This document shows, one piece after another, positions 1 to 10,422 of a stretch of DNA of 64,000 nt; the first letter of the stretch is position 1, and every line of letters begins with the position of its first letter. Under the pieces are notes generated by a model, which was not told the origin of the DNA, did not search any database, and saw only the letters and a list, made by a program, of their open reading frames with translations. Source of the DNA: Guadua angustifolia (lineage: Eukaryota > Streptophyta > Magnoliopsida > Poales > Poaceae); contig JAYEVE010000319.1 of the NCBI GenBank assembly GCA_036346375.1, positions 1-64,000 of the forward strand. The letters are read 5' to 3'. A program made the translations under genes and the position numbers.

Positions 1-5
1 TCAAT

Positions 6-350
6 CTACTTAGTGAAAGTATCGATGGTCACGAGCAAGAATTTGAAGTCTTTCCGACCTCGGGGGAAAGGTCCGAGTATATTGACTCCCCAAGTCGAGA
101 ATGGCCATGAGAGAGGGATAGTTTGAAGCACGTACGCTAGCTGATGTACCTTGTGAGAATAAAACTGGCATGCTCGGCAAATTACCACGATCGACCGAGC
201 ATTGGCTAAGGCCATTGGACAATAATAACCCAATCGGAAGGTTTTGCTCACAAGCGTCCTGAAAGACGAGTGAACTTCGCACACTCCCTCATGGATATCT
301 CTAAGAAGAAATTTGCCCTCTTCTTGAGATATGCACTTGAAAGACCTCAT
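6..350 (-). pseudogene. Gypsy integrase N-terminus (J), partial
   Basis: Start of the integrase that inserts cDNA into the host genome. The HHCC zinc-binding module is visible (H in RDIHEGVC, H in EVHSS, C-x2-C in ICRACQF), followed by the start of the catalytic core. The first catalytic aspartate is missing: the sequence reads WGVNILGPF where the family has WG-L/V-D. The change is GAT to AAT on the coding strand, the same type of transition as in the RT. The rest of the core lies outside the window. Confidence 0.85.
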
Positions 351-509
351 AGTGCTCCTTTGCAGTACAAGGCACCATCAATCAACTTGTATGGAGAGGA
401 TCACCTTATAAGCTGAGAACGCTCAGTTTCTTCCTCGGGCAGTGTCCCATGTGCAAGATATTGGACGAATGGTGTCATCCAATTTGCACCATGATCAAGG
501 AGGGAGACG

Positions 510-1346
510 CTACCGCACATCTCTAGTGCCTCCTCTACAGAGGGAATGGAGGGCTTTGTATAAGTGCTCGACGAGCACTCCCACCGAGGCGGGCATTTGG
601 GAGGAACCGACCTTTGAAAGGTGGTCAGCCAGGGAATTATCCTTCCTGGGGATGTAGAGTACTTCAAAATTCCTAAAGTACTTCTCCATCTCCCTTACTT
701 CAACCAAGTAAAGAGCCATTGAGTTATCGGAACACTGATACTCCTTATTAACTTGGTTGACAACCAACTGCGAATCGCCTCTTACAGTTAGTCGTTGGAC
801 TTCGAACGCTTTGCATGCTCGTAGCCCGGCCAGGAGGCCTTCATACTCTGCCGCGTTATTAGTCACGGCAAAGTGTAACTGAATGGCGTACTAGAGTTGA
901 TCTCCCTGGGGGGATACTAGCACGACCCCAGCCCCCGAGCGCTTGTAGGCTCGCGACCCGTCAAAGTACATGGTCCAACGACCTTCCCCAGATCTATCGA
1001 GCTTGGTAGCGGGTGGCACCGGATTTGTCCATTCCGCTACAAAGTCTGCCAGGATCTGGGATTTGATCGCCGTGCGAGCTGAGAAGTGGATATCGAACTC
1101 GGTGAGCTCCATAGCCCATTTTGCTATTCGACCACTAGCGTCTTGATTTCTTAGGATCTCCCTAAGTGGAAAGTTGGTCGAAACTACGACCTTATGGGCT
1201 TGAAAATAGTGGCGCAGCTTTCTTGAGGCCATGGACAGTGAGTACAAGAGCTTCTGGACTTCAGGGTATTGCTCCTTTGGTCCATGCAAGACCTCACTGA
1301 CATAGTAAATTGGTCGCTGCACCCCATCTCGTTCATTTATTAACAC
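510..1346 (-). pseudogene. Gypsy RNase H domain (J)
   Basis: Removes RNA from the RNA-DNA hybrid during reverse transcription. The RNase H-like connection (IYYVSEVLHGPKEQYP, SRKLRHYFQAHKV) spans 1346 to about 1050. The catalytic acidic residues are all visible: D in MYFDGS, E in NAAEYEGLL, D in RGDSQLVVN and D in RKDNSLADHLSK. One in-frame stop near 890 splits the domain between the first and second catalytic residues. The reading frame is the same as the upstream RT. Confidence 0.88.
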
Positions 1347-1358
1347 AGCTTCTGACTG

Positions 1359-2400
1359 CTAGGAGTTGCTGAGTAGATATATGACGCTTCCCCCAACCTT
1401 GGTGTGGTTAAGACAGGTGAGCTGGACAGATATTGTTTTAGCTCCTCGAAGGAGCGTTGCCTCTTCCGTGCATGTGAAACCATCATGCCTGCAGAGTGCC
1501 TTGAAGAAAGGCAACCCACGCTCGCCTAACCGGGAAATGAACCGACTTAGAGCCGCCATGCGTCCGGTCAAAGCTTGGACCTCCTTTACGTAGCTGGGAG
1601 GCTGCATCCTTTCGATGGCTTCAATCTTTTCTGGGTTTGCCCCGATACCCTGTGGGTTGATCATGTTGCCGAGCACTTTGCCCATCCTTACCCCAAAGAC
1701 ACACTTTTCAGGATTAAGTTTTATTCGATGCCTGTTGAGGTTACAAAAAGCTTCCTCAAGGTCGGATACATGACCTGAGGCGAGCTTACTTTATACCATG
1801 ATGTCGTCCACATAGACCTCCAGATTTCGACTTATTTGATCTGGGAAGGTTTTCAGCATTAGGCGCTGGAAGGTCGCTCCAGCATTTCTAAGACCGAAAG
1901 ACATGGTCGTGTAGCAGAACATGCCGAACGGGGTAATGAAGGAAGTCTTCTCTTCATCTTTAGGGGATATGCTAATCTGGTGGTAGCCCGAGTAGGCGTT
2001 CAAAAAGCTCATCACCTGAGACTCCGCTATTGCATCGATCAGCTGGTCTATGCGTGACAGCAGGAAGTTGTCATTGGGACAAGTGGCGTTTAGGCTGGTA
2101 TGGTCGACACACATGCGCCACTTGCCACCTTTCTTCTTGACTATGACCGGGTTCGCTAGCCATTCCGAATGCTCGACTTCTCGGATGAAGCCAGCCTTGA
2201 GGAGCTTGTCGAGTTCATCCCGGATGATTGCTTGTTTCTTCAGGGAAAAGCGCTTGAGCTTCTGCCGCACAGGTTTCTTATCAGGTCGAACAGCTAGTAT
2301 GTGCTCAATTACTTCCCTTGGGACTCCGGGCTTGTCAGACGGCTCCCAGGCGAACACGTCCGTGTTCTTCCGGAGGAAAGTAATGAGCTCAAGTTCCTAT
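1359..2400 (-). pseudogene. Gypsy reverse transcriptase and connection domain (J), inactive
   Basis: Copies retrotransposon RNA into cDNA in the family. Reading down from 2357, the fingers/palm motifs WRMCVDHTSLN, ITPFGMFCYTTMSFGLRNAGATF (given here only as landmarks) and the YVDDIMV active site are visible, followed directly by an in-frame TAA at 1791-1793. The connection region continues in the same frame (PEKIEAIERMQPPSYVKEVQ) to about 1359, where another stop lies. The first catalytic aspartate of the palm is replaced: the sequence reads SFLNAYSGYHQ where the family has LDAYSGYHQ. This substitution and the stops make the copy inactive. Confidence 0.9.
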
Positions 2401-2505
2401 TTGGGATCTAAGGAAGATCCCAAATGCGACCTAAGCTTGAGTTATGGCTTAGCGGAGACGACCTTGTTTCTCCTCATTTGGAGGCAACTTTTGGTCGAAA
2501 TTCTT

Positions 2506-3184
2506 GGCTATTTTAAAGGGGAAAAAAATTTTTTTTTTAAAAACCCCCAAGCCTTTTTTGGTTCCTTTTTTTTTCCCCAAAAAAAAAAAATTTTTTAAGC
2601 CTTTTGGGTTTTTTCCCCCCAAAAAAATAAAAAAAAAAACCTTAAGGTTATTTTTTTTTAAAAAAATTTTTTTTTTTTTTTTAAAAAAAAATTTTTTTCC
2701 AAAAAAAATTTTTAAATTTTTTAAAAAATTTTTTTAAAAAAAAAAAAAAAAATTTTTTAAAAGGAAATAAATTTAAAATTTTGGAAAAAAAAAAAGTTAA
2801 AATTTGGATTTTTTAAAAATTTTTTTCCAAAATTTTTTTTTTAACTTTTTAATTAAATTTTTTTTAAAAAACCCTTTTTCTAATTTGGAACCAAATTTTT
2901 TTTAAAAAACCCTTGTTTTTTTTTTTTTAAAAAAAATTTTTTTTTTTTTTAAAAAATTTTTTAAAAAATTTTTAAAAAAAATTCCAAAATTTCCCAAATT
3001 TTTTTTTTAACCAAAACCCCTTTTTAAAAAAAGGTCGGAATTTTAAAAAAAAACGGGGGGGGAAAAAAAACCTTAAAATTTGGGCAAAAAAATTTTAAAT
3101 TTAAAATTTTTTATTTAAAAAAAAAAGGGGGCCTTTTTAAAAAAAAAAGGCCCAAAACAAAATTTAAAATTTTTTTGGGGAAAA

Positions 3185-3218
<34 letters not shown>

Positions 3219-4458
3219 TTTTAAAAAATTTTAAAAATTTCAATTTTTAAAAAAATTTAAAACCCCTTTTTAAAAAACCCAAAAAAATTTTTTTTTTTTT
3301 TTTGGAAAATTTTGTTACCTAAAAAAAAAAAAAAAAAAACCCCCCCAAAAAAAAAACCCTTTTCCCAAAAAAACCCAAAATTTTTTAAAGGGTTTTGGGC
3401 CCCTTTTTTCCCCTTTCCTTTAAAAAAAAAAAAAAAAGGGTTTTTTCCAAATTTTTTTTAAAAAAAAAAGGGGGGGAAAAAATTCCCCCAAAACAAAATT
3501 GGGAAAAATTTTAAAAATTTTTTAAAAAAACCTTTTGGGGGGTTTGGGTTTTTTTTTTTAAAAAAAAATTTTTTTGGGTTGGAAAATTTAAATTTTAAAT
3601 TTTTTTTTTTTCAAAAAAAAATTTTTTTTCCCAAAAATTAAAAATTTTTTTTTAAAATTTTTTTAAAAAATTTTTTAAAAAAATTTTTTTTTTTCCCAAA
3701 AATTTTTTGGGAAAATTTGGAATTTTTTTAAAAAAATTGGAAAAGTTTAAAATTTTTTAAAATTTTTCCTTTTTTTTAAAAAATTTTAAAAAAAATTTTT
3801 GGGTTTTTCCCCTTTTTTTTTTTAATTTTTGAAAATTTTAAAAATTTTTAACCCTTTAAAAAATTTTTTTTTTTTTTCCAAAAATTTTTTAAAAAAAAAA
3901 ATTTTTAAATTTTTAAAAAAAAAAAACCCCCGGGGTTTTCCCTTTTTAAAATTTTTAAAATTTTTAACCCAAAAAATTTTAAAAATTTTGTTTTTTTTTT
4001 TTATTTTTGGAAAAAAAAAAAATTTAAAATTTTTTTTTGGGGGGTTTTTTTTAAAATTTTTTTTGGAAAATTTTTTTTTGTTTTAAAATTTTTCAACTTT
4101 AAAAAATTTTTTTTTTAAAAAAAAAACCCCAAAAAAAAATTTTTTTAAAAATTTTTCCTTTTTTTGGGGTTTTTGGTTTTTTTTTTAAAAATTTCTTTTT
4201 TTTAAAAAAGGCAAAAAAAATTTTTTTAAAGGGCCAAAAAAATTTTTTCCCAAAAAATTTTTTTTTTTTAAAATTTTTTAAAAAGGGTTTTTAAAATTTT
4301 TTTTAAAAAAAGGAAAACTTTTAAAAAAAATTTAATTTTTAAAAATTTTTTCCCTTTTTTTGTTTAATTTTAAAAAAATTTTTAAAATTTTTTAAAAAAA
4401 AATTTCAAAATTTTTTTTAAAAAATTTTAAAATTTTTTTTTTTTTAAAAGTTTTTAAA

Positions 4459-4495
<37 letters not shown>

Positions 4496-4928
4496 TTTTT
4501 TGGGAAATTTTAAATTTTTAAAATTTTTTTTAAAAAAAAAAAATTTTTTTTTTTGAAAAATTTTTTTTTTTTTTTTTTTAAAAAATTTTGGGAAAATTTG
4601 AAAAAAAAAAATTTTTTTTTCCCCCCCAAAAAAAAATTTTTAAAAAATTTGAAAAATTTTTTTTTTTTTTTAAAAAAAAATTTCCAAAAAAATTTTTTAA
4701 AAAGGTCCAAAATTTTTTTTTTGGGTTTTTTAAAATTTGTTTTTTAAAAGGTTTTTTAAAAATTTTTTTTTTATTTTAAAAAAAAAAAAAAAATTTTTTT
4801 TTTTTTTTTGGGGGAAAAACTTTTTTTTTAAATTTTTTAAAAATTTTAAAAAAGGGAAAATTTTTAAAAAAAAATTTTTTTTTTTTTGGAAAAATTTAAA
4901 AATTTTAAAAAAAAAATTTTGGGAAAAA

Positions 4929-4963
<35 letters not shown>

Positions 4964-6089
4964 GGGTTTTTTTTTTAAAAAAAAAAAAATTTACCTTTTT
5001 TTTCCCTTTTTTTTTTTGGAAAAAAAAATTTTTTTCCCCTAAAAAAAAAAAAAAAACCTTTTTTGGGAATTTTAAAATTTTGGGGAAAAAAAAAAAAATT
5101 TTTTTTAAAAATTTTGGGGGGGATTTTTTTTAAATTTTTTAAAAAATTTTTAAAAATTTGGGAAAAAAAAAAATTTTTTAAAAAAACCAAAAAAATTTTT
5201 TTTAAAAAAAAAAAAAAAAAATTTTTTTAAATTTTAAATTTTTTTTTAAAAAAAGGTTTCCCCCAAAAAATTTTTTTTAAAAAAAAGGCAAATTTAAAAC
5301 CCAAAAAAAAGGAAATTTTTGGTTTTTTGGTTTAAAACCCCCAAAAAAAAAAAAAATTTCCAATTTAAAAAAACCCCAAAAAAAAATTTTTTTGGGAAAA
5401 AATTTTTTTTTGGTTAAGAAGGTTTTCCTTTTTAAAAAACCAAAAAAACCTTTAAAAACCCCAAAATTTTTTTTTTTTTTTAAAAATTTTTTTTTTTAAA
5501 AAAAAATTTTAAAAAAAAATTTTTTTTTAAAATTTAAGGGCCAAAAATTTTTTTTTAAAAAGGAAAAAAATTTTTTTTTTAAAAATTTTTTTAAAATTTT
5601 TTTTTCCCCCCAAAACCCCCCTTTTTTTTTAATTTTAAAAAAAAAAAAAAGGGGGGTTTTTTTTTTTTTTCTTTAAAATTTTTTCCCCAAAAAATTTTTC
5701 AAAAAAAAATTTTTAAAAAATTTTTTTTTTAAAATTTAAAAATTTTTTTTTTTTTAAAAGGGTTTTTTTTCAAAACCCTTTTTAAAATTTTGGGCCCAAA
5801 ACCCCTTTTTTTAAAAAAAAAAAAATTTTAAAATTAGTTTTCCCCAAAACTTTTTTTAAAAATTTTTTTTTAAAATTTAAAAATTTTTTTTTTTTTTCCC
5901 TATTTTTTTGGTTTTTTAAAATTTTTTTTTTGGGGAAAGGCCAAATTTTAAAAAAATTTTTTTTTAAATTTGGGCCAAAATTTTTGATTTCCCTTTGGGT
6001 TTTTTAATTTCCCTCCCTTGCCAAAACCAAAAAAATTAAAGGGAAAGGAACCCAAACCCCAAAAAAATTTTTCACCCCCAAAAACCCCC
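2506..6089. other. Run-length-inflated A/T block, probable assembly artefact
   Basis: About 3.6 kb in which nearly every base occurs in a homopolymer run of two or more, mainly A and T with short G or C runs. Isolated bases are rare and codon-like or element-like structure is absent. Both edges are gradual: ordinary J sequence fades out between about 2505 and 2530, and ordinary C LTR sequence appears at about 6090. Poly-Phe/Lys open frames here are by-products of the composition. I see no gene. The most likely cause is unpolished or failed long-read consensus across nested repeats. Confidence 0.85.
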
Positions 6090-6949
6090 CAAATTAGCAA
6101 TCGCTAAACCAACTCAGAGGGTTATTGATCTTGCCGCTGGCACGATCAACTGAACACGAGGTTCGATTCTCGCATGCAAGCGAAAAACAAGCAAGAACAA
6201 TGGTAAAGCAATCTGAAATTGCGAATATGAATGAAGGATTGATAAGGTGGGGTTTTGAAACAAGGAGCTTCTTAGGTAATTTGTTGAGCACGCTGGAAGA
6301 CTCAAAATAGTAGCAATGGCTAAACTATCAAATAAACAAAATCCAAGTCTCTACGGTGGCCTATTGCCTTTATTATATAGTGGAGGGAGGGAGGTGGATA
6401 CTAAACACTAGGCAATATGGGACTAAACTTGCAGCCACGCAACTTGGGCCTTCATGGGCCGGAGGTGGGAGGAAGCCCTAGGGTTACATGGGCTTTGGGC
6501 CCAAAAGAAAAGTTGGCGCAGCACCCGGAGTTTCTAGCCCGCGACACTCTTCTACGCTTTCCTGTTGTTTCAGGATGAATTTGGCATTGAGGCTAGATCC
6601 ATTCGAAAGCTTATCTCCTAAGCTTTCAAACGGGTGGTCGCACGCTGAAAACGGAGTCCGGGAGCCCATGTTATGTCCGTTTGAAGTACTGCTCGTCCTG
6701 GATGGCCGAACCGGACTTGTCGACGAATTGGGCTTGATCTTGGGCCTTCCTTGGCGCGTGGGCTGTCCTCGGTGGATGATCTTGACGTGCTGGTCCAGCA
6801 AAGATGGGTGAAAATTCCTTGCTTCTGGATTAAGCCCTCCAGGCGTCGTAGACAAAGTAGCGGCTGAAACAGCGACAATCGGGGACGAAGTAGCGGTCGT
6901 AGGGGAAGAAGGGGCAACGGTTGTATCCATGGAAGTGTTGTCCTCATCA
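6090..6949 (-). repeat. C 3' LTR (left copy)
   Basis: Aligns by eye, with scattered substitutions, to 12294-13144. The copies part exactly after the shared GTCCTCATCA, so this LTR ends at 6949. About 105 bp of its other end are inside the artefact block. It carries the same TATA-like CTATATAATA (complement of 6371-6380). Confidence 0.88.
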
Positions 6950-6963
6950 TCATCTCCTTCTTG
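6950..6963 (-). other. Polypurine tract of C
   Basis: On the minus strand the bases just before the left LTR read GCAAGAAGGAGATGA, a purine-rich run where plus-strand DNA synthesis would be primed. It overlaps the codons of the polyprotein tail. Confidence 0.7.
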
Positions 6964-7005
6964 CATTTGAGTCGTCCTCGACTCAAGCTCACCTTTTAGC
7001 ACATC
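6950..7005 (-). pseudogene. Polyprotein C-terminal tail of C
   Basis: Reads LKGELESRTTQMQEGDDDED on the minus strand, ending in the LTR. A tail of the form ELESRTT-x-Q-EGEDDED is familiar to me at the C-terminus of grass gypsy polyproteins. Its survival without RT or integrase indicates that pol was deleted internally and the last codons kept, perhaps because they contain the PPT. Confidence 0.6.
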
Positions 7006-7159
7006 TGATAATTATCCATATAGCTCAACACTTCTTTCCAGCATATAATGACTTGATGAGCGCTTGCACTCTTCGATGCTTCCTCCCCTCCTCGAAGGAA
7101 AACTATCCTTGGTTTTGGAAAAACTGGAAAAAAATAACTAACAAAAAGAAGAGTGTGTA

Positions 7160-8082
7160 CACAACATATATGTATATATCCTATATTTCATTGTTCTTTT
7201 GGATTTGCGGCAGGCTATTTTCATAACAACAAAAGAAGAAATCAAATTTAAGCAAATAACCTTTCCTCACAATTCTGCAAGTTGATTCGTGGTTATAAGT
7301 GAAGCATATAGCATCAAAATTAACTTGATTTAGTTTGCAACCTGATTTGCAAATATAAGTAAAGCACATATCCATCCCTGACTTTTGATAAAGAAAACTC
7401 ATGTCTTGTGAGCCGCATTCAATAACATGTTTTGTGGGCAAAACTACAAGTTCTGTCATCAAGCATAGCTCATTCATATCATCAAATTGTAAACAAGCAA
7501 TATCAAACCATTCCAATAACGGTGACACAATTTTAATGGGCTTCCACGCATCAACTACGACATGCTGATTTGTAATACAAGTTAATGTACTAAAATTTGA
7601 ACAATGTGGCAACAAACTATGGGTATCACACTTATTAGGAAAATTTGATGGAGCCGCAAATAAAACAAGTTGTTACTTACAACTAGAATTGCCCAAAATA
7701 GCAAGCTTCAATTCAGCAAGTTTATCACAAGTTATGCATATTCTGTAAACAAGAAACTTGCCTTCTATGCCATATTCACCAAATAAATTGAATTTAAAAC
7801 AGTAGGCATAGGTGTTAAACAAAGACTTAAGAGATGAAATTCCAGAAATCTTGTCCATAGCACAAGTCAAACTAACAGGCTCATTCAACATGATATAGCA
7901 CAAAATAGTGGCAGGGGATATTCTAGCTATCACCTCCTTTTGCGTAATCAGTACCACATGATCAAAATTATAAGCATGCAATTCATCATATGATTCTACA
8001 ATTGTTGCACAAGGTGGTAGTTCACAAGAATTATGTATAGCAGGAATATACTCACAAATTTCCTCCCTTTCTTGCTTTAAAA
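7160..8082 (-). pseudogene. Coding-like region of unknown function in C
   Basis: Two open stretches on the minus strand, 7981-7673 and 7615-7181, lie in one frame separated by a stop. Reading from just upstream of 7981, the protein has a mixed, protein-like composition (ESYDELHAYNFDHVVLITQK, then MLNEPVSLTCAMDKISG, then CITCDKLAELKLAILGN), with many cysteines. I do not recognise a domain. It lies downstream of gag in a different frame, where pol would be in a complete element. It could be an accessory ORF of this non-autonomous family or a diverged relic. Confidence 0.45.
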
Positions 8083-8916
8083 TCAGATCTGTACCATGGT
8101 CATTTGTCTCCTCCTTAGAGAAGTAGGAACATCAAAACCTCCTAAATTTTCATCCGTTGTTGTAGGTGTCGGGGTATCCATATCTCGTTCCATAGTCGAA
8201 GAGATTGTCCCATGCTCGACTTTCTCATCTTCCACGTTCTCAATCTCTTTTCGCTTGTGCTCATTTGTCTGCAAAATGTTAGCCACAAGAGGAGGTGCAG
8301 CAACAGGCGCCTCAAGTGAAGCTAATAGTGCATTCAAACATTCAATACTACAAGCACTTTCCAACATTTTTGAAAGAGAACGATATGTTTGATCAATAAG
8401 AATATCTTGAATATCCTTATTAAGCCCATGTATGAACCTAAACTAGATAACTTCATCAGATTCTTCTAAACCACAACATAACAAACAAGTTCGCAATTCA
8501 TGATAGTATTCTCTAACAGTATTACTCCCTTGTTTTAAGCATTGAAGTTTAGTAAGCAAACACTCAGCATAATATTCAGGAACAAATTCAAGCCTCATAA
8601 ATTTTTTCATATCATTCCAATTCTCAGGTTTTCTCCCTTTTCTACAAACATGCTTCCACAATGTTTTCGCATACTCAGAAAGCACATTAGCGGCAATACA
8701 AATCTTTTCATTTTCAGACAAATTATACAAGCTAAATTGTTTGTCTACCACTATTTCCCAACCAATATATGCTTCAGGGTCAAAGTTTCCAGCATATGGA
8801 GGTAATGTTAATTTGAGGTTACCGTGTTCAGGAGTAGAAGACAAAGCCATTATGTTGTTCATGTCGCAAATTCTTTGGTTGAATCGAAATGAACTCGTTT
8901 CATGTGGACCTGTCAT
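8083..8916 (-). pseudogene. Gypsy gag (C) with in-frame amber codon
   Basis: Capsid-type gag of a Ty3/gypsy element, which would form the particle around the RNA. Start chosen at the ATG at 8916 (MTGPHETSSFRFNQR). The retrotrans_gag core is visible: LPPYAGNFDPEAYIGWE, the region around WKHVCRKGRKPENWNDMKK, then MRLEFVPEYYAECLL and LQCLKQGSNTVREYYHEL. A single TAG at 8443-8445 follows ESDEVI. The frame then stays open to 8083 (FRFIHGLNKDIQDILIDQ, then a Glu/Lys-rich tail). No CCHC zinc knuckle is visible. One stop in about 830 bp suggests limited decay or conceivably readthrough. Confidence 0.8.
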
Positions 8917-10422
8917 GATTAGTAGACAACAAGGAAAAACACAGCCATATGTAATTTCCTAGCAACTACTAGATGTGGCTAAACAAGTCGCTCAACTCTC
9001 ACACTTTAACCAAAGCTCTTACAAGTTCTTACCATGCAACAGGGGTTGTCGGCCATTGGTGGCATCAAAAGTTCTCCTAAGCTTGGATAAAGCGATTGCC
9101 AAGGGACCGAACAAACGTACGAGGTAGAATATGTGGAGCTTGGTAGGTTAAGTTAATTTCCTATGCAATCTGATAATTCTAGTTATTGTAATGATAAGTA
9201 ATGATCCAAACTAGAATTCACAAGCTCTAGTTGCCGATCTCAAAGATATAAGTGAATTTCAAGGCAACACACACGTAAAGATAATGAAACTTAATGCAAC
9301 CAATGGAATGAGCTAAATAAGAATAATTTCAGCACCAAAACTCGTGTTGCATAAGTTATGGAGAGACGCTAGCTAATTGCTTCAGAAAAGGTAAAAGGGC
9401 ACAAGATTTCTCACTACTTAATACAATTGCACAATCTGAAAATGATAAACACAAATTAGGATTTTGATCAATGTAGTGCTACCGGCCACTATTCTCTTTT
9501 CTTTTCTATCTTTTTTTGGCCTTTTGGCTCTCTTTTTTCGGCGACTTTCGGCCAACACTAGTATGAGCAAAGTTTTGGAATCCCTAACTTGATATCAAAA
9601 GAGATATGATAGTGCAACGTATCAAAAGGAGCAGCCCCAAGCAATTTCAAATAGCTAGTCTCAATTGGGATCAAAGTATTCGCAAAGGATGAATTGGTTC
9701 CCAAAGGTATGTGTACTGATATTTTGGAATTTTATGGTTGTAGATGCTACTGGACTCAACCAACTCAAAGGAACAAAGCTAGAACACAAATTGAAGAAAC
9801 AAACCCAAATTCGGCCAGAACTACGCAGTAAGGTTGTTGCTGCAATTAAGGCATGAAAATGACCGAATCAAGCTTGCTCACAATGTAACAAAATGATGGT
9901 ACTGTTCTAGGCTTTAAAACAAGTATTCAAACACTCAATTTGGAGCTCATATGTAGAAGTTGTGGCCAAAACACTAAGGTGCACAGATTTAACAAAATTC
10001 AGCCGATCTGACCAAATCCGAATCCGAGTCAAATTCGGTTTGAAGGATTCCGAATCACGAAGGACACCCAAATATGTTTTTGTAGAGGACTCTTCAAGGA
10101 TTCAGGAAAGTATAAAAACTTCTCAGTCGGAGTTCGGATGTGAGAGTTATGATCAAAATACCGAACTGACCTGGATTGCAATTGCAACTTGCTTCCCGAA
10201 TTTGATGTCAAGATTAAACAACCTTTTAGATGGAATTAGATTACGTGCCCAACTAGGTTTTTATGGAGCTTGTCCCAAGGTTTCAGGAAAGTGCAAAAAC
10301 ACTTGAATCGGAGCTCGTATGTGAAAGTTATGAACAAAACAAAGAACTGGACAGATTGAAATAAAAGCTACGCAAAGGAAAAACGATCAGCAACTAAAAC
10401 AAGGACTCTAATGGATCAAAAC
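8917..10422 (-). other. Leader of C, with degenerate repeats
   Basis: Non-coding leader between PBS and gag, interrupted to the right by K1. Three degenerate repeats of one motif, at about 9927-9968, 10118-10160 and 10298-10341, share the core GGAGCTC-x-TATGTGAAAGTTATG with variants. No gene seen. Confidence 0.55.

Larger units (their letters stand above)
1..2505 (-). mobile_element. Element J: Ty3/gypsy (Tat-like) pol fragment
   Basis: Minus-strand pol of a Ty3/gypsy retrotransposon, read from about 2400 down to the window edge in the order RT, connection, RNase H, integrase. All recognisable segments lie in one reading frame, interrupted by in-frame stops only, so decay has been by point mutation rather than indels. 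The integrase runs off the left edge. The 5' part (gag, protease, LTR) would lie to the right but is lost in the run-length-inflated block starting near 2506. Tat affiliation is inferred from RNase H and integrase similarity to element G in this window. Confidence 0.9.

Noticed and set aside
2504..5190. Open frames of Phe/Lys/Leu in the first inflated block
   Set aside because: They arise from A and T runs, have no start context or domain, and exist on both strands.
6484..7002. Frames within the C LTRs on both strands
   Set aside because: Same sequence recurs in the other LTR; only the last codons before the PPT resemble the polyprotein tail.
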